Assembly (NCBI GenBank): GCA_932521035.1
Contig: OW051493.1
Coordinates: 868,001 to 932,000, forward strand
DNA: 64,000 bases
Direction: 5' to 3'
Source: Oscheius dolichura
Lineage: Eukaryota > Nematoda > Chromadorea > Rhabditida > Rhabditidae
Both the position numbers and the translations under genes were made by a program. The notes under the pieces were generated by a model, which was not told the DNA's origin, ran no database searches, and was given only the letters and a program-made list of their open reading frames with translations. Every line of letters begins with the position of its first letter. Within the stretch, counting starts at the first letter, position 1. Below are positions 12,001 through 25,609 of this stretch, in pieces.

Positions 12001-15000
12001 TAATTCCAAATTTTTTTCAATAATCAGGGTTTTGTTCAACTTTTCTGTATGTTTTGCTCTAAAAATAAAGATTTCCTCTTTTTTATGTAGGTATTATGTG
12101 AGTATTTTTACTTACCCATTTCCAAGTATTCATCAAACAGGAATTGATCGTAGGTAGGATTGAGGAAATAGTCCAGTTCCCATCTCTTCATTGTATTTCC
12201 AGTTCTCTGAAAAGATTCATTCTTTTTGGTTTTAGGGGGACTATGAAAATTGGTAATTTTTGATAAGATCAGTACCAGTCATGTTATCTTTGCAAAACAA
12301 ACCTTATTCTTCTCTTCCCGCAGTCGTTTCATCTTTTCTTCCTTGCTCTCCACCACGGCAGGGACGCCGAATTGCCACTTTCGCATTAGTCCCATTATTA
12401 GCCTGAAAAATGGCGTAACAATAAAGAAATTTGAATTCTTCTCCGTATTTTCCAACTTATTATCAGCCATGTAGAGTCAGAAACTTGTAAAAGAACAGGG
12501 ATCGGAACATTTTTCTACAAAAGTCTTTAAAAATCCGATTTGGTGTAATTTAGGGGGATACTGTAGCTAAAACGGACTCCGACACCCTTCTACTAGGACG
12601 GTAAACCAGGTACGGGCCAGTAAGGCGCATTTTTGGGGAAAGCGCGCCACCTTTGCGCTTTTCTGGTGCAATAGTCCTAATATATGAACTACAGTATGCC
12701 AATAATTATAGACCTATTGCACCGAAAAAGCGCAAAGGCGGCACATTTCCCCCGAAAATGCGCCTTACTGGCCTGGATCTGGTTCACCGCCCTAGTTTTC
12801 TATTACGCTGTAATTTCGCAATAAGACAAAGGTCTCGCCAGAGCAATAATATTAGAAAAGTCATTGAATTTTATTCGTTTCGGGAAACTTTTATAATTTC
12901 AACTTTTACCGATCCATATAGAGTCAGAAATTCGATATCGGAAAACACAATTTACAAATTGTCGCCTAATTTTGACCCTCGATAAGGATTTAGAGCATTT
13001 CCTAGCCTGTTTTCCCTCCCTAATCACAAAAATCTTCATAACCAGGCCATTTCTCGGTTGAAAAACGACTCACGGATAGAAAAATTCGACAATAGCCGAG
13101 AAGAACTGCCTTCCACACATGATAATAGCCAATTGGATGACCAATTCAGCAAAACAGCCGGCAGCATCGCATCCTTCTAGTCGTAAGCCTCCAATTTTGA
13201 CATTTCCATGGTTGTCTTTCGTCCCAGGAAGTTGGGAAAGCCTACAACATGTGATGAACACAGCAACGGAATACTGACAATCCCTTGAAGAAGGCAATAT
13301 AAAACAGAGAAGAATAATAGTTGACAAATTGAAAGAGGAACACTTTGAAGGTGTAGCTGTTGTCAAAGTCGGCCTGGGTACGGGGACATTCCCAACGGGT
13401 CAGGCGCAGGGCTATCTCGTTGTATACCTAAAACTTATTATCAGCTCAATGAAGGCTTAGAAAATGGGAAAAATTCATAGCATCTTCAAAACATCGCAAA
13501 TTTTAGGTAAACGGTCAATTTGTAAATTTACTCATAACAACTGATCATAACAATAGAATCATAATCAAAAGAGCAGCAAAAATCTTATAGCTAACTTGAA
13601 ACCGGAATAAAGTTAACTGAACGGTAAGCTTTTTCCTGCTTCAATTACTGTTCATATACCCGCTCCACTGCTAATTTTCAATGGTAGTTCACTTGAGGTC
13701 CTCGGTTTGCAATACGGTTGTTCAAAATGTTTACAAATAGAAGCGCAGTATACAATGGATTTCGGTGCAGTACCAGTCTGACCGAGTATCATTCCGGCCA
13801 AAATTTTCTGCACTTTTGCGTCACTTGTCAAAATTCAATTGAATGCTACTGTTACTGTATTTCCTCATTTTTTTGGTGCTGAACACTCCTGAGACAATGT
13901 GCTAGCAAATGAATAACAAAATAATGGTTAAAATACACTATAAAGGTGACTTCTCAAATTTGAATTTTGACAAATAACGCAAAATTGCAGAAAATTTTGG
14001 CCGGAATGATACTCGGTCAGTCTCATTTGGCCAGACTGGTACTGCACCTGGAGTTCTGATAGTTTTTGTGGAATAGGTTGAAAAGATAACGAAATTTGCT
14101 GTTTCAAAATTAACTTTTATATTGATGATACTCTTACAACATAGTGTATTCGTCGTAGGAAGTACAATAATAATATCAAAGCCCAAAAAAATCTCGGAAG
14201 TAGTCTTGACCTCCTCGATCCTCGATAGTCCGATCCCCGGCACCCGTAAAGTCTCGGCAAGACCAAAGTATAAAGGCGTCACAATTTTGAATAAAGATGA
14301 TCCAGCTGCCGAGATTTGACGGGTGCAGGGGACGCGGATTATCGAGGGCCGAGCCTTTTTTATTCGCTATTTAGAGAAATACGGAAAATGTGACTGATAT
14401 GTGCAAAACTCAGCACGCAGGTGGTGAACTAATTTTGTAAGTTTCTTTTCCATTATAATAGCATTTCGAAACATTAGCAGCAGTGTACGCAATACTCACG
14501 TAGTTCATCATCAAAATAACGATTAAATTGATGAAGGCGGCGGTCATTGAGACGATGAGGAAGGCATAGGCATCGATGTGGGCGTTTTCTGCCTAAAATT
14601 TCCCATATTTTTAGGGAAAATGCATGAAATTTACCAAGGAGAGCAGTTTCATGACGATAACACGGTAGACAACCATTCCGAAGACTACCGCCAAGACTAG
14701 AGTTATCTGCAAAATTAGAAATGTTGCGGGGACGATCAATCAGGGCATGGACTCGAAAAAGTTTATAAAGTAGATAGGAAACTCACAAAAAATAGAACAG
14801 TTACTCCGGAGGCGAAGAAGTTGGCGATCCTTTTACGGGTAGAAAGATAGGGCTCATCCTCGCCGGTGACCGGATTGAACCGGGTGGTTTTTACGCGGAA
14901 TTGGAAGTCAGGACGGACCGAATCCTGAAAAAGAAAGGTTGACATTTCTTTTAGGTATCGGATCTCCATTATAAGGAAGAGCTGAAGTTTCCCAGTGTTC

Positions 15001-18000
15001 AGCCATAAAGGCCAAGACAACCAATTAGAAAGTAGCTTTCCTCATGAAAAATACCGTATTCCCGCTAATAAGGCTAATAAGGGCACTTTGACATTTTATG
15101 TTTACCGGTAGTATTGAGCAACTACCGTAGGCACAAAAGAAGTGGGATGAGCCAAGTGATGATGAGCAACTATAGTATGATTCGTGTTATTTTCATGGTT
15201 TTATCGAAGCAATAAAGAAAATATGCCTTTCGATCTCCAATCTCCACAACATGGCGAATTTATAATTTTTGCATGACAGAAGAAGGTACCGAGAAAAAAA
15301 TATGATTCGATGTAGCATTCTTCGAACTAACAGAATCGATTGATTGGGGGCAATATACAGTATAACTAAATGGTCTCGTTCAATCCTTGCAAATAAATCC
15401 CCCTACCGGAACATAAAATCCCAACAATAAGAGTGAACAAACCTCATCGACGACGATATCCATCAGTCCCCATTTCCATGCAATTTCAGCGTGGTATCGT
15501 TTCCATCCTTCGAGGAACAGCGTCGCCCAGATGCTCATAATTGCCGCGAAGATTACGGTAGCCGTATTGTCAAAGAGATATGAGACCTGAAAACGTCACC
15601 AACGTAGCATTACCGCTCTTCTTTAGAATTTTTTACATAGAAATCCCGGAACATAAAAATTGTAGGTAAAAAAATACTTACTTTTGCATAAACGCAGCTA
15701 TTATTCAGCCGTTGAAAATCACAATATCGTTCACAAGCAGGGCAGAGAATCGCCTGGGCGCCGATGCCATCCGATCCGCAAATATCATTACTGAACTTTT
15801 TTTGTATACAAAAAATTGTATTATGATCATTACCTAACAACATCCTCGGAAATATTAAATAGACCATAAATAACACAAATAATTCCAACAATAGCTGCCC
15901 AGTAAAGAGAACGAGTATAATATCCCAGCCAGGCGAAGTAGAACGCTATTTTTGAGCCGAAATAACGTCTGAAACGGATAATTGGTAGGAACCACTAGAA
16001 AAATTAGAAGATTGGAAATATTATAACCACCTCGATGCGTAAAATGAGTAAAAAATGCTTGCCTACTATCTTTTCTTTTCAAAACCTCCGAAATCAAAAA
16101 TATGGAATTATTCTAGCTGTCCACAATTTCTTATAAGAAGGCAGTGAACCCTACAGAAGACAAGAAATGGGAAAATGAAGTGATCAAATGAAAATGTGAA
16201 AGAGTTTTTGAAAAACAGTAGGAGCACGAGAGCCAACGTTACAAATGAAAATTTTCTTATTTTATGGGTTCCTTGAAGTATATGTAATTGGATGTTGCTC
16301 TAGTTACCATTATACGCCTTTTCTGGGGAGCAAATTTAGTCATGAAACCGCCCGTTTTCGGTGTAGGAACAAGCAAAAAATTCTACAGATCCCCAGCACG
16401 ATAAGATTTCTTGTATTCGTTGTTTGGAAGACTTTGTGATGCTCAAAGCTAGAAGAGAAGAGTAGCCCAGCTATTTTGGTCCAGGGAATATTTCCAGTCC
16501 CATTTGTTGAATAAGAACCTCCAATGGAACAAACAACAATCCATCCCCGAAAGTATCTACTTACAGTTAGGTCGGAAACTAAAATTACTGAACAAAATTT
16601 GAAATTTTACTTCCCGGGCGGAATTTACTTCTAATCTATTTTACTCAAAATTCTGACATAGGATCTCTCTAATTTTTACTGCAAACAACTAGTCACATCA
16701 AAAGCAACATTTTGACACCAAAAATGTCAAGTAACTCGATGGAAAACTATTTTTCAACTGTAAAAGTCCTTTTTCGTAACAAATTCAGGTCACTTTGCAT
16801 TTCTCGTCAATTCTGCAGTATTTTATATTTTTCATTCGCGTTATATAGTAATTTGGGGTCGATAAAACTCGAGAACGCATCAAAAATGCATGAAAAGTTT
16901 TATATAAAAAGTGTGGTTCTCGTAGCGATCTCGCGCCCCGTCCTTTAACCTGTCCGGCGCCGCGAGCTGTGGGCAGCAACTCTTTCACCATATTGTTATT
17001 TTTTGTTCTAAAATTGAGGAAAAAAAGGAATTTAGGCTCTACCGTAATAATTCCCCGTTTATTTTTCATTTCCTTGTTTGAAATTCATGTTTCTGTCTTA
17101 AATGCCAAAAAACGGAGAGGATGACTCACTTGATACAGTCCAACGGCTGATATTTGAAGATGTTCTTCCACGAGACCCAATATTTCATCAGAACTTCTCT
17201 TTGTGATATCTCTTTGCTCTTTCCTATCTCCGCTTCTGGTCGTAGAATCTGAAACAGCACTTTTTTTCTGCCATTTTTTGATTTTCAATTTCTCTATAAG
17301 AAGCGTCTACAATTTTACACTTGTTCGGACTAAGCCGTAGTTTCCACCTGACTTTCAAGTCGGGTTTTTGGAGAGGAACTAGATTCTAACAACGTAGGTC
17401 TGTTTGATTGAAGGATTACTGTAGCGGGTGGGACTACCGTTATTACGGCTCAAATTCAATTTTTAACCCTAGTGTTGTCGGCTTGATCGTCGAAAGTCCG
17501 ATCCCCTGCACCCGTATAGTCTCGGCAGGACGAAGCTATAAAGGCGTCACAGTTTTGTACCAGTTTTGAATAAAGATGGGCCGACTGCCGAGATTTTACG
17601 GGTGCAGGGGGACCGAGGTGGAAAGGATCGGCGGATAGAATTGAAATAAAACGAGAAACCCCCCGAGAAAATGTCTAAATTTTATAGTCAGTAAAACAAG
17701 CATTGAGTACAAAATCCGATACCGTTCGCATTTTTCCCTATAAACCCAATTAGAAAGAGTAAAAAGTCCTTTTTTCTTCTTCTCAAATTTTGTCAAAAGT
17801 TGAGGGAAGCGGACCAAGCCTAATGATATTTTACCTGATGCAAAGGATAGGCGGCGTTGTAGGTGTAACTGCTGAGAAGACGCTCAATTCCAAAGTGTTT
17901 TGGATCTCTGAAAATTAAACAATTTCTTGCCACCCCCATTGCATCTAAATGGAGAGGTCTTATTTTATTGGAGTGGTAAAACCAAAAAAATAGAGGAAAA

Positions 18001-21000
18001 TGAATAGAATTTTTACCGTTTTTCCTGGTTGGGACTGTCATAATTAGCTCGGCAAAGGAGATCATAAACCATTCGAGAGCGTTCCGCATTGGGGAAGAGA
18101 ATATCCGGGCGATCCCAATTGACAAAACTGAAAGAAATAGTAAGGAATAGTAATAATAACGACAATTGCAAAACTATGAATTGAACTTTTAAATAGAGAA
18201 AATGAAACTTTTACAGGCGAATAAGTGGGATCAATGGTTGAACGGGATGCTATTTCTATAGAATATCCCCCTCTCTCCAATCCGCTAAATCCTACAAAGT
18301 GGCGCAAAAATAAAGAAATTCACGAAAGTCTCCAAGTTTCATGGTAAAACAGCGCTAATTTCATTTTTGTGAGATTTTTGTGTTTTATAAATCCCATAAG
18401 AATATTCAAAACTGATAAACTGTTGTTTGTTCATAGAGGGTATGCGTAAATTGAATTTTTTTTGTTGTAATGGCTGTTTTTCGGTCAGTTTGATGCCGCC
18501 ATCGGTCAAAATTTGACCCTTTCCGCTGAAGGGGATGACTGTTTTTTTCTCCGAACAGGCCTTTCATATCTTTCCGGATTTCTGATAAGCCAAGAAGGTC
18601 TGCCATTATTCAATGAAACTGGAATAGAACTGAAATGTTTAATCGCCAAAAGGGAGCGAGGGCTTATATAAGGGGACAACAAAAGAATGGATTCTCTAAA
18701 CGTTTTTTCTTTATAAAAAATTTGTTTCAAATTTTCTTTATAATGGCAACATCAAAATGAATTACAATGATTCCACCAGTACATCTACTTCCTTTTCCCC
18801 CACAAAAAAACTGACTGTTGCCTCCTATCGGCTGAATATTGTGCCATATAATACTCCGGTTCTTCCAATAACTTCTTATCGGCGTCGTCAAAATCAAATA
18901 TTTTAAATTTAGCCAAGGTTGAGTCGACAATCCCTGGGAAATATCTAGTATCCTGAAATTTTAATAAATTCATCGAAAAAGTAGAAATAAAACTCACTCT
19001 AAAGTCGAGGTCACACTCCTTTACCGGTAATTTGACTCCCAGAATTTGGGCCTGCTTCTCCAAGACGGGGAATGGCGCGTGGACAAGGGTGAACTTCGTT
19101 TTCCCTAGCTGAAATCCAATTTTTCCAAAAATCTCACATGCAATGCAATTGTGTTTTGATAATTGAAAATGTTTTAGAAGTCTCATAAAAACAGTAGAAA
19201 ATCAGGAAACATAATGATGCTTCCAATTTGTAAACACAAAACTTTTCTTTTCTACCGTATCACCAAACTTTTATTTAGATTCTATTTTTTAGTTCCACGT
19301 TCCAATGAATTCTTCCAATGAAAACTTTCATAAATCGAAAAACCCCCGGCTTTTCAAAGAGTAAACTAATCCAAATGGTTCTAATTGGTCGTTTTTATTC
19401 CTAGTGGTATTTCGGTGTATTACCAAACTATTATAAATCAATTGGGACTTTCCAACCATTACGGATAATACCCAGTCCTCAATTTATCAATTTTGTAGAG
19501 AACCTTGTAAACTTTTCAGTCGAATTTGTTTCAATATTTGTTGAAAAGTAATAGAAAAGAATGCTTGCATTGATCGTTTGTTGCTCTGCAGAGTTAATAT
19601 TGACAATTCTCCAGGATTTTCGAAACTATCCATCAAATTTTCCGAATCATGGATGCTTTAGACGGCTCATAAGAACATTAGAAAGCAGAAAATTGTAATT
19701 TCATGGCACGAGCGATAATTTGAAAGATTTGAAACTTCTTCATGCTTTGTTAGCCCCATAAGAAAGTTCAATTGCCTGTTATAGCGCGTGGTCGCCAAGG
19801 GTGCCAAGAATTTATGAATAATTTTACGATGTTCCTCCTCTTTTCATTGAACTACTTCACTTTTTTTTTCTTGGGATACTGTAATTTAACCTTTTCACGG
19901 CGTTTTGAACAGCGCTTCGGTAATTTTCTGTGAAATTTCATTGAACCGGAGGCCTCTCACGTATTACAAACATTCTTTGACATCTATTCTGAATAAATCT
20001 TGCAACAAATTATTTATAAAAGTATGCGAAAATCACTGCTAGCCGTTGGGTCGTTCACCAGAATATTAAAATAATTGAAAACCCTACCAGCGGGTCAATT
20101 TCTCTTCTTTCCAGCTCCAATCCCATTCGTTGGAGGTTCGTCTCGAAGAATTCTCGTCGTTTCCGTCGCTTTTCTATTTCTGTATCGTCCCTACTAACTG
20201 AAGCTTTTTCCTAGAGCAATTTTATTATACAACAATCAATAATGGACCCACCGACAGCTCCATATCGCCGTCTATATCTAGGCATTCTATAACAAATCCA
20301 GGATCTTCTTCGTAGGCCAGGACGTAGTCTATCTGGAAAGGAAAATAAGGGTGTTGGGTAATGTTTCAAGGCCCCCCAATAAAGGGGATTCACTATTTTT
20401 CGCGCTAATATAGATTTTCAAGCGTTTTCAAAAGTACCGTAACCCTTCACTAATGCCAATGTTGACGTTTCTCGCGCGTTTTACAAAACTGCAGCTCCTA
20501 ACAAAACGTCACTCCGCCAATTTCTTTATTTTTCACGCCTTGCTTTATTTCCACGGCTTGGTGATTACTGTAACGGTGCAAAAATTGAAAAAAAAATCCA
20601 AAAATGGGGGAAAATACGTGAAAAAGTAGAGTGAGATGCATAGGTGCTCAAAATCATTCAGCAAACCAAGAGCGACTATATAAGGCAAAAGTGAAGAAAA
20701 TAAAAGAATGGCCAATGAATCGGCTCGGCCCTCGGTAGTCCGATCCCCTGCACCCGTAAAGTCTCGGCAGATCATCACCAGCTTTGTAATTGTTTTGAAC
20801 AAAGATGATCCAGCTGCCGAGACTTTACGGGTACAGGGGATCGGACCGAGCCAATGAACCAACCTGCCGTCGTCCATCCGAGAAATAGCACTGTTCGTCC
20901 CATTCCAGGCTCAAAAATCGGTTCCTTGTCTCCGACTGGTGGCTGAATTTCTTCTCTTCGGCATCTCCAAACGGGATTTCCACTATTTCATTTGACATGG

Positions 21001-24000
21001 GGCCTGAAATTGGGAGAATGAAGTCAATCCAACAATAAAACGAACAATTTTTCGCGTTCTTTTTTCTATTTATTGTTTTAGTGAAACTTGAAAAAGGATA
21101 AATTTCATGATAGTGGTAATTTATCGTAGAAAAGCGAGAAACTATAGTACTTTTTCACTATTCTGCTTCGCAATTCATGTAAAACCAAGGGAAAAGAGTA
21201 AAACCACTCTAGCGATCAAAATAAAATAGTTTTCAGCTTCAATAAATGGCTAAATTCGAGCTGCTGATAGTTATATATAGGGCAGTGCGGAAGAGCGATA
21301 TACCAACGTCTAAGAATATCAGAGATTTGATACTTTTTATACTTTTTTCAGGCTGGATGTTATGCAAGACGTCAATTTTCAGAAGCTCACTAAGAACAAA
21401 TCTGATTCCTTCAAAACTGACTTTATTTTGTTCTGACCAGGAAATAAAGTATGGGAAAAAGTAAAGGGAATAATCGACAGGTTCGCAGCATAAGGAAAAT
21501 TCACACCTCCTAGTAATAATTGAAATTTTTTGGCACTTTATATTCGCGTGAATATTTTCCCGGGGCTTTTTCTTACTTTAAATCCAATATTCTCCAAAAA
21601 ATCAACAAAAAAATATGGATAACAAAATTGAAAATGTAGCGTAATTCCTTCAAATTGGGGATAAAGTACAAAATATCGTTGAGTAGGGCCAAAAATTGAT
21701 TGCAGACTCGTTTTCACTTTCCTGCTTCCCGAAAAGCATAAAATCAAGAAAAATGCGGTCCACCAATTTTATTACTAAAGTTTTAGTTTCCTAATGCTTC
21801 AGAAAGAGGATAAATTGGCGATGGTGGCACGTGTACCACTAAGAGTGAAACTGCGACTGTTAGGTTTTCAACGTTGGCTTTTTATTCTTGAAAAGGAACC
21901 ATCTATTTTTGCTTTTTTTCATGGTTATTGCAGTCAGAAATGGAGTAGTCCTTGATATTCAGGAATCAATAAACAGGGTTTTTCTCATAATTGACTTTAT
22001 TTTGTTTTGAGAGGGAGATAAATTCTTGGAAAAGCGGCAGAAAACGATCGGCCAGCTCTCCGCTTTGGGTCAAATTGAGTTATTTCCGGAGTTCCGTGAC
22101 TAGAAATCCAAAATTCTCCAAGAAATAAAGAAAAACGGGAACAAATTTGGAAATGCATCAACTATCCTTCAAATTAGCTCTAATTCTCAAAATAACGTTG
22201 GATAGAAGCTTTCGAAAACTTACAAATTTGTTTTTTGAAGAAGTTTATCAGTGAGTTGTGCTTTTCTTGACGAACTGGCTCTCTTATACTAATTTTGACT
22301 CTTTTTATTGTTCTGATGAAACGTTAAAAAGTTACGTTTCTCTTTAGAATTGTTGTCTCCCTGGGTTCTACTTGAATCAAAATTGTACCGTGATTTACTT
22401 TTTCACTTTCCTGCTTCCCCAATCAGGTAAAAGCAGGCAAAGCCGGTTCAACCAATGCAATGGTAAACATTTCAGTTATTTTCGGAGTTCCGCGACTAAA
22501 AATCCAAAATTTTCCTAGAAATCAACAAGAAAATGGATAACTTGATTTTAAATGTATCAACTATCCTTCAAATTAGGGTTAATTTTCAAAAAAAAAACAT
22601 TCAGCAAGGGACAAAAAACTTACGAATTCGTTTTTTGAAGAAGTTTATCATACTAGCAGTTGGTTGTGTTTGCGTGGAATGACTAAATTTTGAGCTGGGC
22701 CGAAAAAGCGTCATTTGAGTTGGCATCATTATATTTTCTTGCGGAGTAGAAGCCTATCAAGAACAAATATTCGTCTTCCCGGGGCCTATAGCAGTTCTTT
22801 CTAGCACTTTTATGGCTTCAATGAGGCGATAAAGCTATTGGATTCGAAAAAACGCTCATTATTATAAAAGTAGCCTAATTTTTGAATATTTTTGGTTTTA
22901 TCGGGAGGATTAATTGATCTTCAAGGGCTATAGATTGATTTTCAGTGGACAACGACGAAAAATAAGTAGAAAGAAGTGAGAAATGACCGCTAGACTGATT
23001 GCCGAGATCGATACGACCTTCGTCTGCCCTTCCCTTTCCATAAAGACCATTGAGATGGTCAATTGGGAGCGAAAAAGAGAAAATACGGGGGATACCCCCT
23101 GAGAAAAACGTGATTCACGCAAACATAGGCATTTTTACACTAGAACGAGGGGAAATAACATGGAGGTAAATGGCGGGAAATTGAAATTTTGGTTAGAAAG
23201 AGGCGAGGAAATTAGAATGTTTCGGGAAAATGTTATAAATTGGAGAGGGATGTGATAACTGCTCGTGTGTTGGGTAATAGTACGTTTGCAATTTGAAGAA
23301 AAAAAAAAGAGACTGACCTTTATCGAAGAAGAGAAGTTCCACTTTCTCCCGATCCATGGCGGAAGTGTAGACGGCGGCTCCTCCTGAAAAATCTTATTTT
23401 TTCACTGAAACAATATAGTCGGCCTACGACATCTTACTCCAGTACACGTTTGACAAATAAGGGCATTTATGGAATTTTTGAAATGTATAAATTTCAAACA
23501 AGCAAGAATATGGGCGAAGTTTTGAACATTCACTGCACTTACGACACTAGTGTTCAAAAGGGCAGATTCCACTTTATTTGTGTCATTTCATAAGAAGGAA
23601 AGCGTAATTTTAGTGGGAAATAGCGAGTTCAGTATATTGAAGAAGAGCATGTAGCGATTTTAAAGCTTCCGGTTAGAGCTTTGAAAATTTGAAGCCGTTC
23701 TCCATTTCGGAATATTCTTGGTTTCCTATAAACGCTGAGGTATCTTGATAGGCTATCCTGCTCGTATTTTTCCAATGAAACCAACTGCCTTTTGAAGTAA
23801 AATTGAAGAAGAAATGATGGGCGTTTATGTATAGGGCGCAAAACTTTGACAATATTAAAGGAACTGTCAGGGACCAAGTGGAAATGATCATTTGACGCTG
23901 AGCAATCGAGTTCCAAGCGACTGAATCCATATGGGGCCTATTCTCTATCCAAATTTTCATTTCGGGGTCATTTGTGCGTATTTTACGACTCATGTAGCGT

Positions 24001-25609
24001 TTTCCGCATTTTCTCTACCAAAATAGCTAGCAAACATACTCATTATAGGCTTAAAAAATTTGCCGTTTTCTCCTGATCACGATGATATATTTATTTTTGC
24101 ATATAAACGTCGGAATCACGAGAGAATTGCATTTTTATCCCAAAGTCAAAAATGCGTTCCATTTCTGTGATCATAATCGTTGCGGGACCCATCAAAGGTC
24201 ATGCAACGATCATGATCACTTTTTGTTTTTATGACCAGATTTTGATCATAAATGTGTATTTTTCTCGTGATACAGGGGTCCATATGCAAAAATAAATAGA
24301 CCATCGTGATCAGAAGAAAAAGACGAATTTTTTAAGCCCAAGTTGTTTTAGGTCCCTGACAGTTCCTTTAAAACCGTGGCGAGCTATCCTACCATTTCGA
24401 AAGTTCGAAAAGCTGAATATTTCAAGCGGCAACAAACTGACAACTACAAGTCAACACGGCAGTGGTCTCTGGTACATGTTCGACCAATTATGGTTTTACG
24501 AAATTTTTGAAATGTATAAATTTCAACTAAACTATTATTAGAAAAAAAGAGCGGAGTGCAGTAGTCTCACTACAAATGGATGATTTTTTCCAACAAATGG
24601 TGACTTTTCCTATGTTCATTTTAACAGAAAGTAAAAGAATGAGAAGACGAATAAATCTTTGAGTTAGCAGAATTATGAAAGACGAGCCGATACTGTTTTT
24701 ACTTCCCCGTTGAAGTTTCGAAAATTATAAACCAAAGTAGGTCTTCAATAAACTGAAAAGTTCCCCGAAATTGAATAATTTCATCGGCCCTAACCAACAA
24801 ACAAATAATACACAAAGAGAGCAGCCGAGTTTTGATATTCTGACCAAAACATAAAATGGTACTGTGGTGACCAATTCTGATCCTTGTCGAACTCTACTGT
24901 TTTCAAAACATTAATAAACTCTAAACGAGGCCAACAATTTGGGGCTTATGAGCTTCAAAGAGTTGAATATTTCAAACGAAATGGCAAGCTAAGAATGAGC
25001 AAGGAGAGGAACTCAATTTTAATATTCTGATCAAAACGCAAAACTTTGAAGAGTTTTTCAACTATAGAAGCAAAAGTCTGTGGGGGATTCTCCTGTGTGC
25101 CTACTGTTTTCCTACACAATTCGAAAAAGGGCGACTTGCCAGCCATTTGCACCGCGCTACAAAGCTCCCTTGGTTCTTATTTCCCCACTGAAACTAAAAG
25201 TTATTTGGCAAATTCCATGTCGTCAGAGTAAAGTGAACGATGGTAGGAATTACTAATACTGCCTATAGAGCAATAAAAATTCAGGAAATAACCTCATAAA
25301 ATTTTCTTCTCTTTCAAGAATCGCACACGTTACACAAAATTTTCGCAAACGTGCAGATTACGGTAATTTTAGACGGTTTTTCGAAATTTGTTGATTTTGA
25401 GAACAGTAAGAACATAACAAGAATGTTATTGAATTTGTTTTATAAATGTTCTGGTTGAAACATAAATTTCTCACATTTTCATATTGCTAGTCGTACAATC
25501 CGAGAATACTCAATCCGAGAACAACATGACAATTGCACTCTCCTCTTGCCCGCTCCCTCTCTCACAATTTGTTCATTTGAAAAAAAAAGAAGCATAACTC
25601 ACCATTCAT
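9046..25609 (-). CDS. Anoctamin / TMEM16 family membrane protein
   Basis: Twenty-five exons assembled by hand: 25603-25609, 23318-23383, 20864-21003, 20248-20332, 20088-20197, 18998-19108, 18816-18952, 18017-18127, 17835-17907, 17130-17248, 15834-15968, 15682-15790, 15443-15586, 14787-14924, 14635-14706, 14500-14592, 13279-13427, 13074-13241, 12303-12402, 12116-12206, 10866-11005, 10760-10825, 10057-10220, 9872-10016 and 9046-9228; 2856 nt, 951 aa, with all phases agreeing. Family signatures: [73 protein letters not shown]-type [20 protein letters not shown] and [13 protein letters not shown]16 proteins are dimeric Ca2+-activated chloride channels or lipid scramblases with ten membrane helices. 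Five acidic Ca2+ ligands are kept (E652, E715, E718, E747, D751), but the Asn pair of helix 6 is Ser648-Ala649. The start exon is a 7-nt ATGAATG before GTGAGT. Large introns host most repeats of the region. Nearest C. elegans relatives would be ANOH-1/ANOH-2; orthology is not resolved. Confidence 0.95.
11588..11800 (+). repeat. tRNA-like sequence followed by T-rich tails (in anoctamin intron 20)
   Basis: A tRNA-like A-box (GTGGTGTAGTGGCTAAGAGG) and B-box (GGTTCGATCCC with a paired GGGG/CCCC T-stem) are followed by TTTTTGCTTTTTT. A second B-box-like GGTTCGATGCC near 11760 is followed by TTTTGCTTTA. The acceptor stem does not pair, so this is a tRNA-derived repeat, not a tRNA gene. Its interior resembles 61100-61460. 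Confidence 0.6.
12604..12788. repeat. MITE family C, copy 1
   Basis: About 185 bp inverted repeat. The left arm has CCAGTAAGGCGCATTTTTGG and GCGCTTTTCTGGTGCAATAG; the right arm is their complement, ending CGCCTTACTGGCC. It lies in anoctamin intron 18. A second copy is at 49124-49270. Confidence 0.8.
14221..14348 (+). repeat. MITE family A, copy 3
   Basis: Starts CTCGATAGTCCGATCC and ends GCGGATTATCGAGG, with the family core (AAAGGCGTCACAATTTTG, ATAAAGATGATCCAGC). Inside an anoctamin intron. Confidence 0.85.
16745..16985 (+). repeat. Dispersed repeat, copy 2 (partner at 3470-3720)
   Basis: Homologous to the reverse complement of 3470-3720, with the shared block AACGCATCAAAAATGCATG and the GC-rich end GGCGCCGCGAGC. 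It lies in anoctamin intron 10. Confidence 0.55.
17488..17615 (+). repeat. MITE family A, copy 4
   Basis: Arms GTCCGATCCCCTGCACCCGT and GAGATTTTACGGGTGCAGGG flank the usual core. Inside an anoctamin intron. Confidence 0.85.
20722..20852 (+). repeat. MITE family A, copy 5
   Basis: Arms CCGATCCCCTGCACCCGTAA and GACTTTACGGGTACAGGGG. The core is shortened (no AAAGGCGTC block). It ends 12 bp from the donor of an anoctamin exon (20864-21003). Confidence 0.85.
21240..22720. repeat. Degenerate tandem repeat in anoctamin intron 2
   Basis: Phrases recur about every 400-500 bp: AATCCAAAATTYTCCAAGAAAT with AACAARAAAATGGATAAC, CTTCAAATTRGGG, ACTTTCCTGCTTCCC and TTTTTTGAAGAAGTTTATCA. Roughly three diverged units. 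Confidence 0.5.
23855..24372. repeat. TTAA-flanked inverted-repeat element (family D), long copy
   Basis: The left end is TTAAAGGAACTGTCAGGGAC and the right end is its complement, GTCCCTGACAGTTCCTTTAA. Inside is a second inverted repeat around TGATCACGATGATATATT and its partner near 24290-24315. About 515 bp with TTAA at both edges, as expected for piggyBac-type non-autonomous elements (inference). Inside anoctamin intron 1. Confidence 0.7.
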
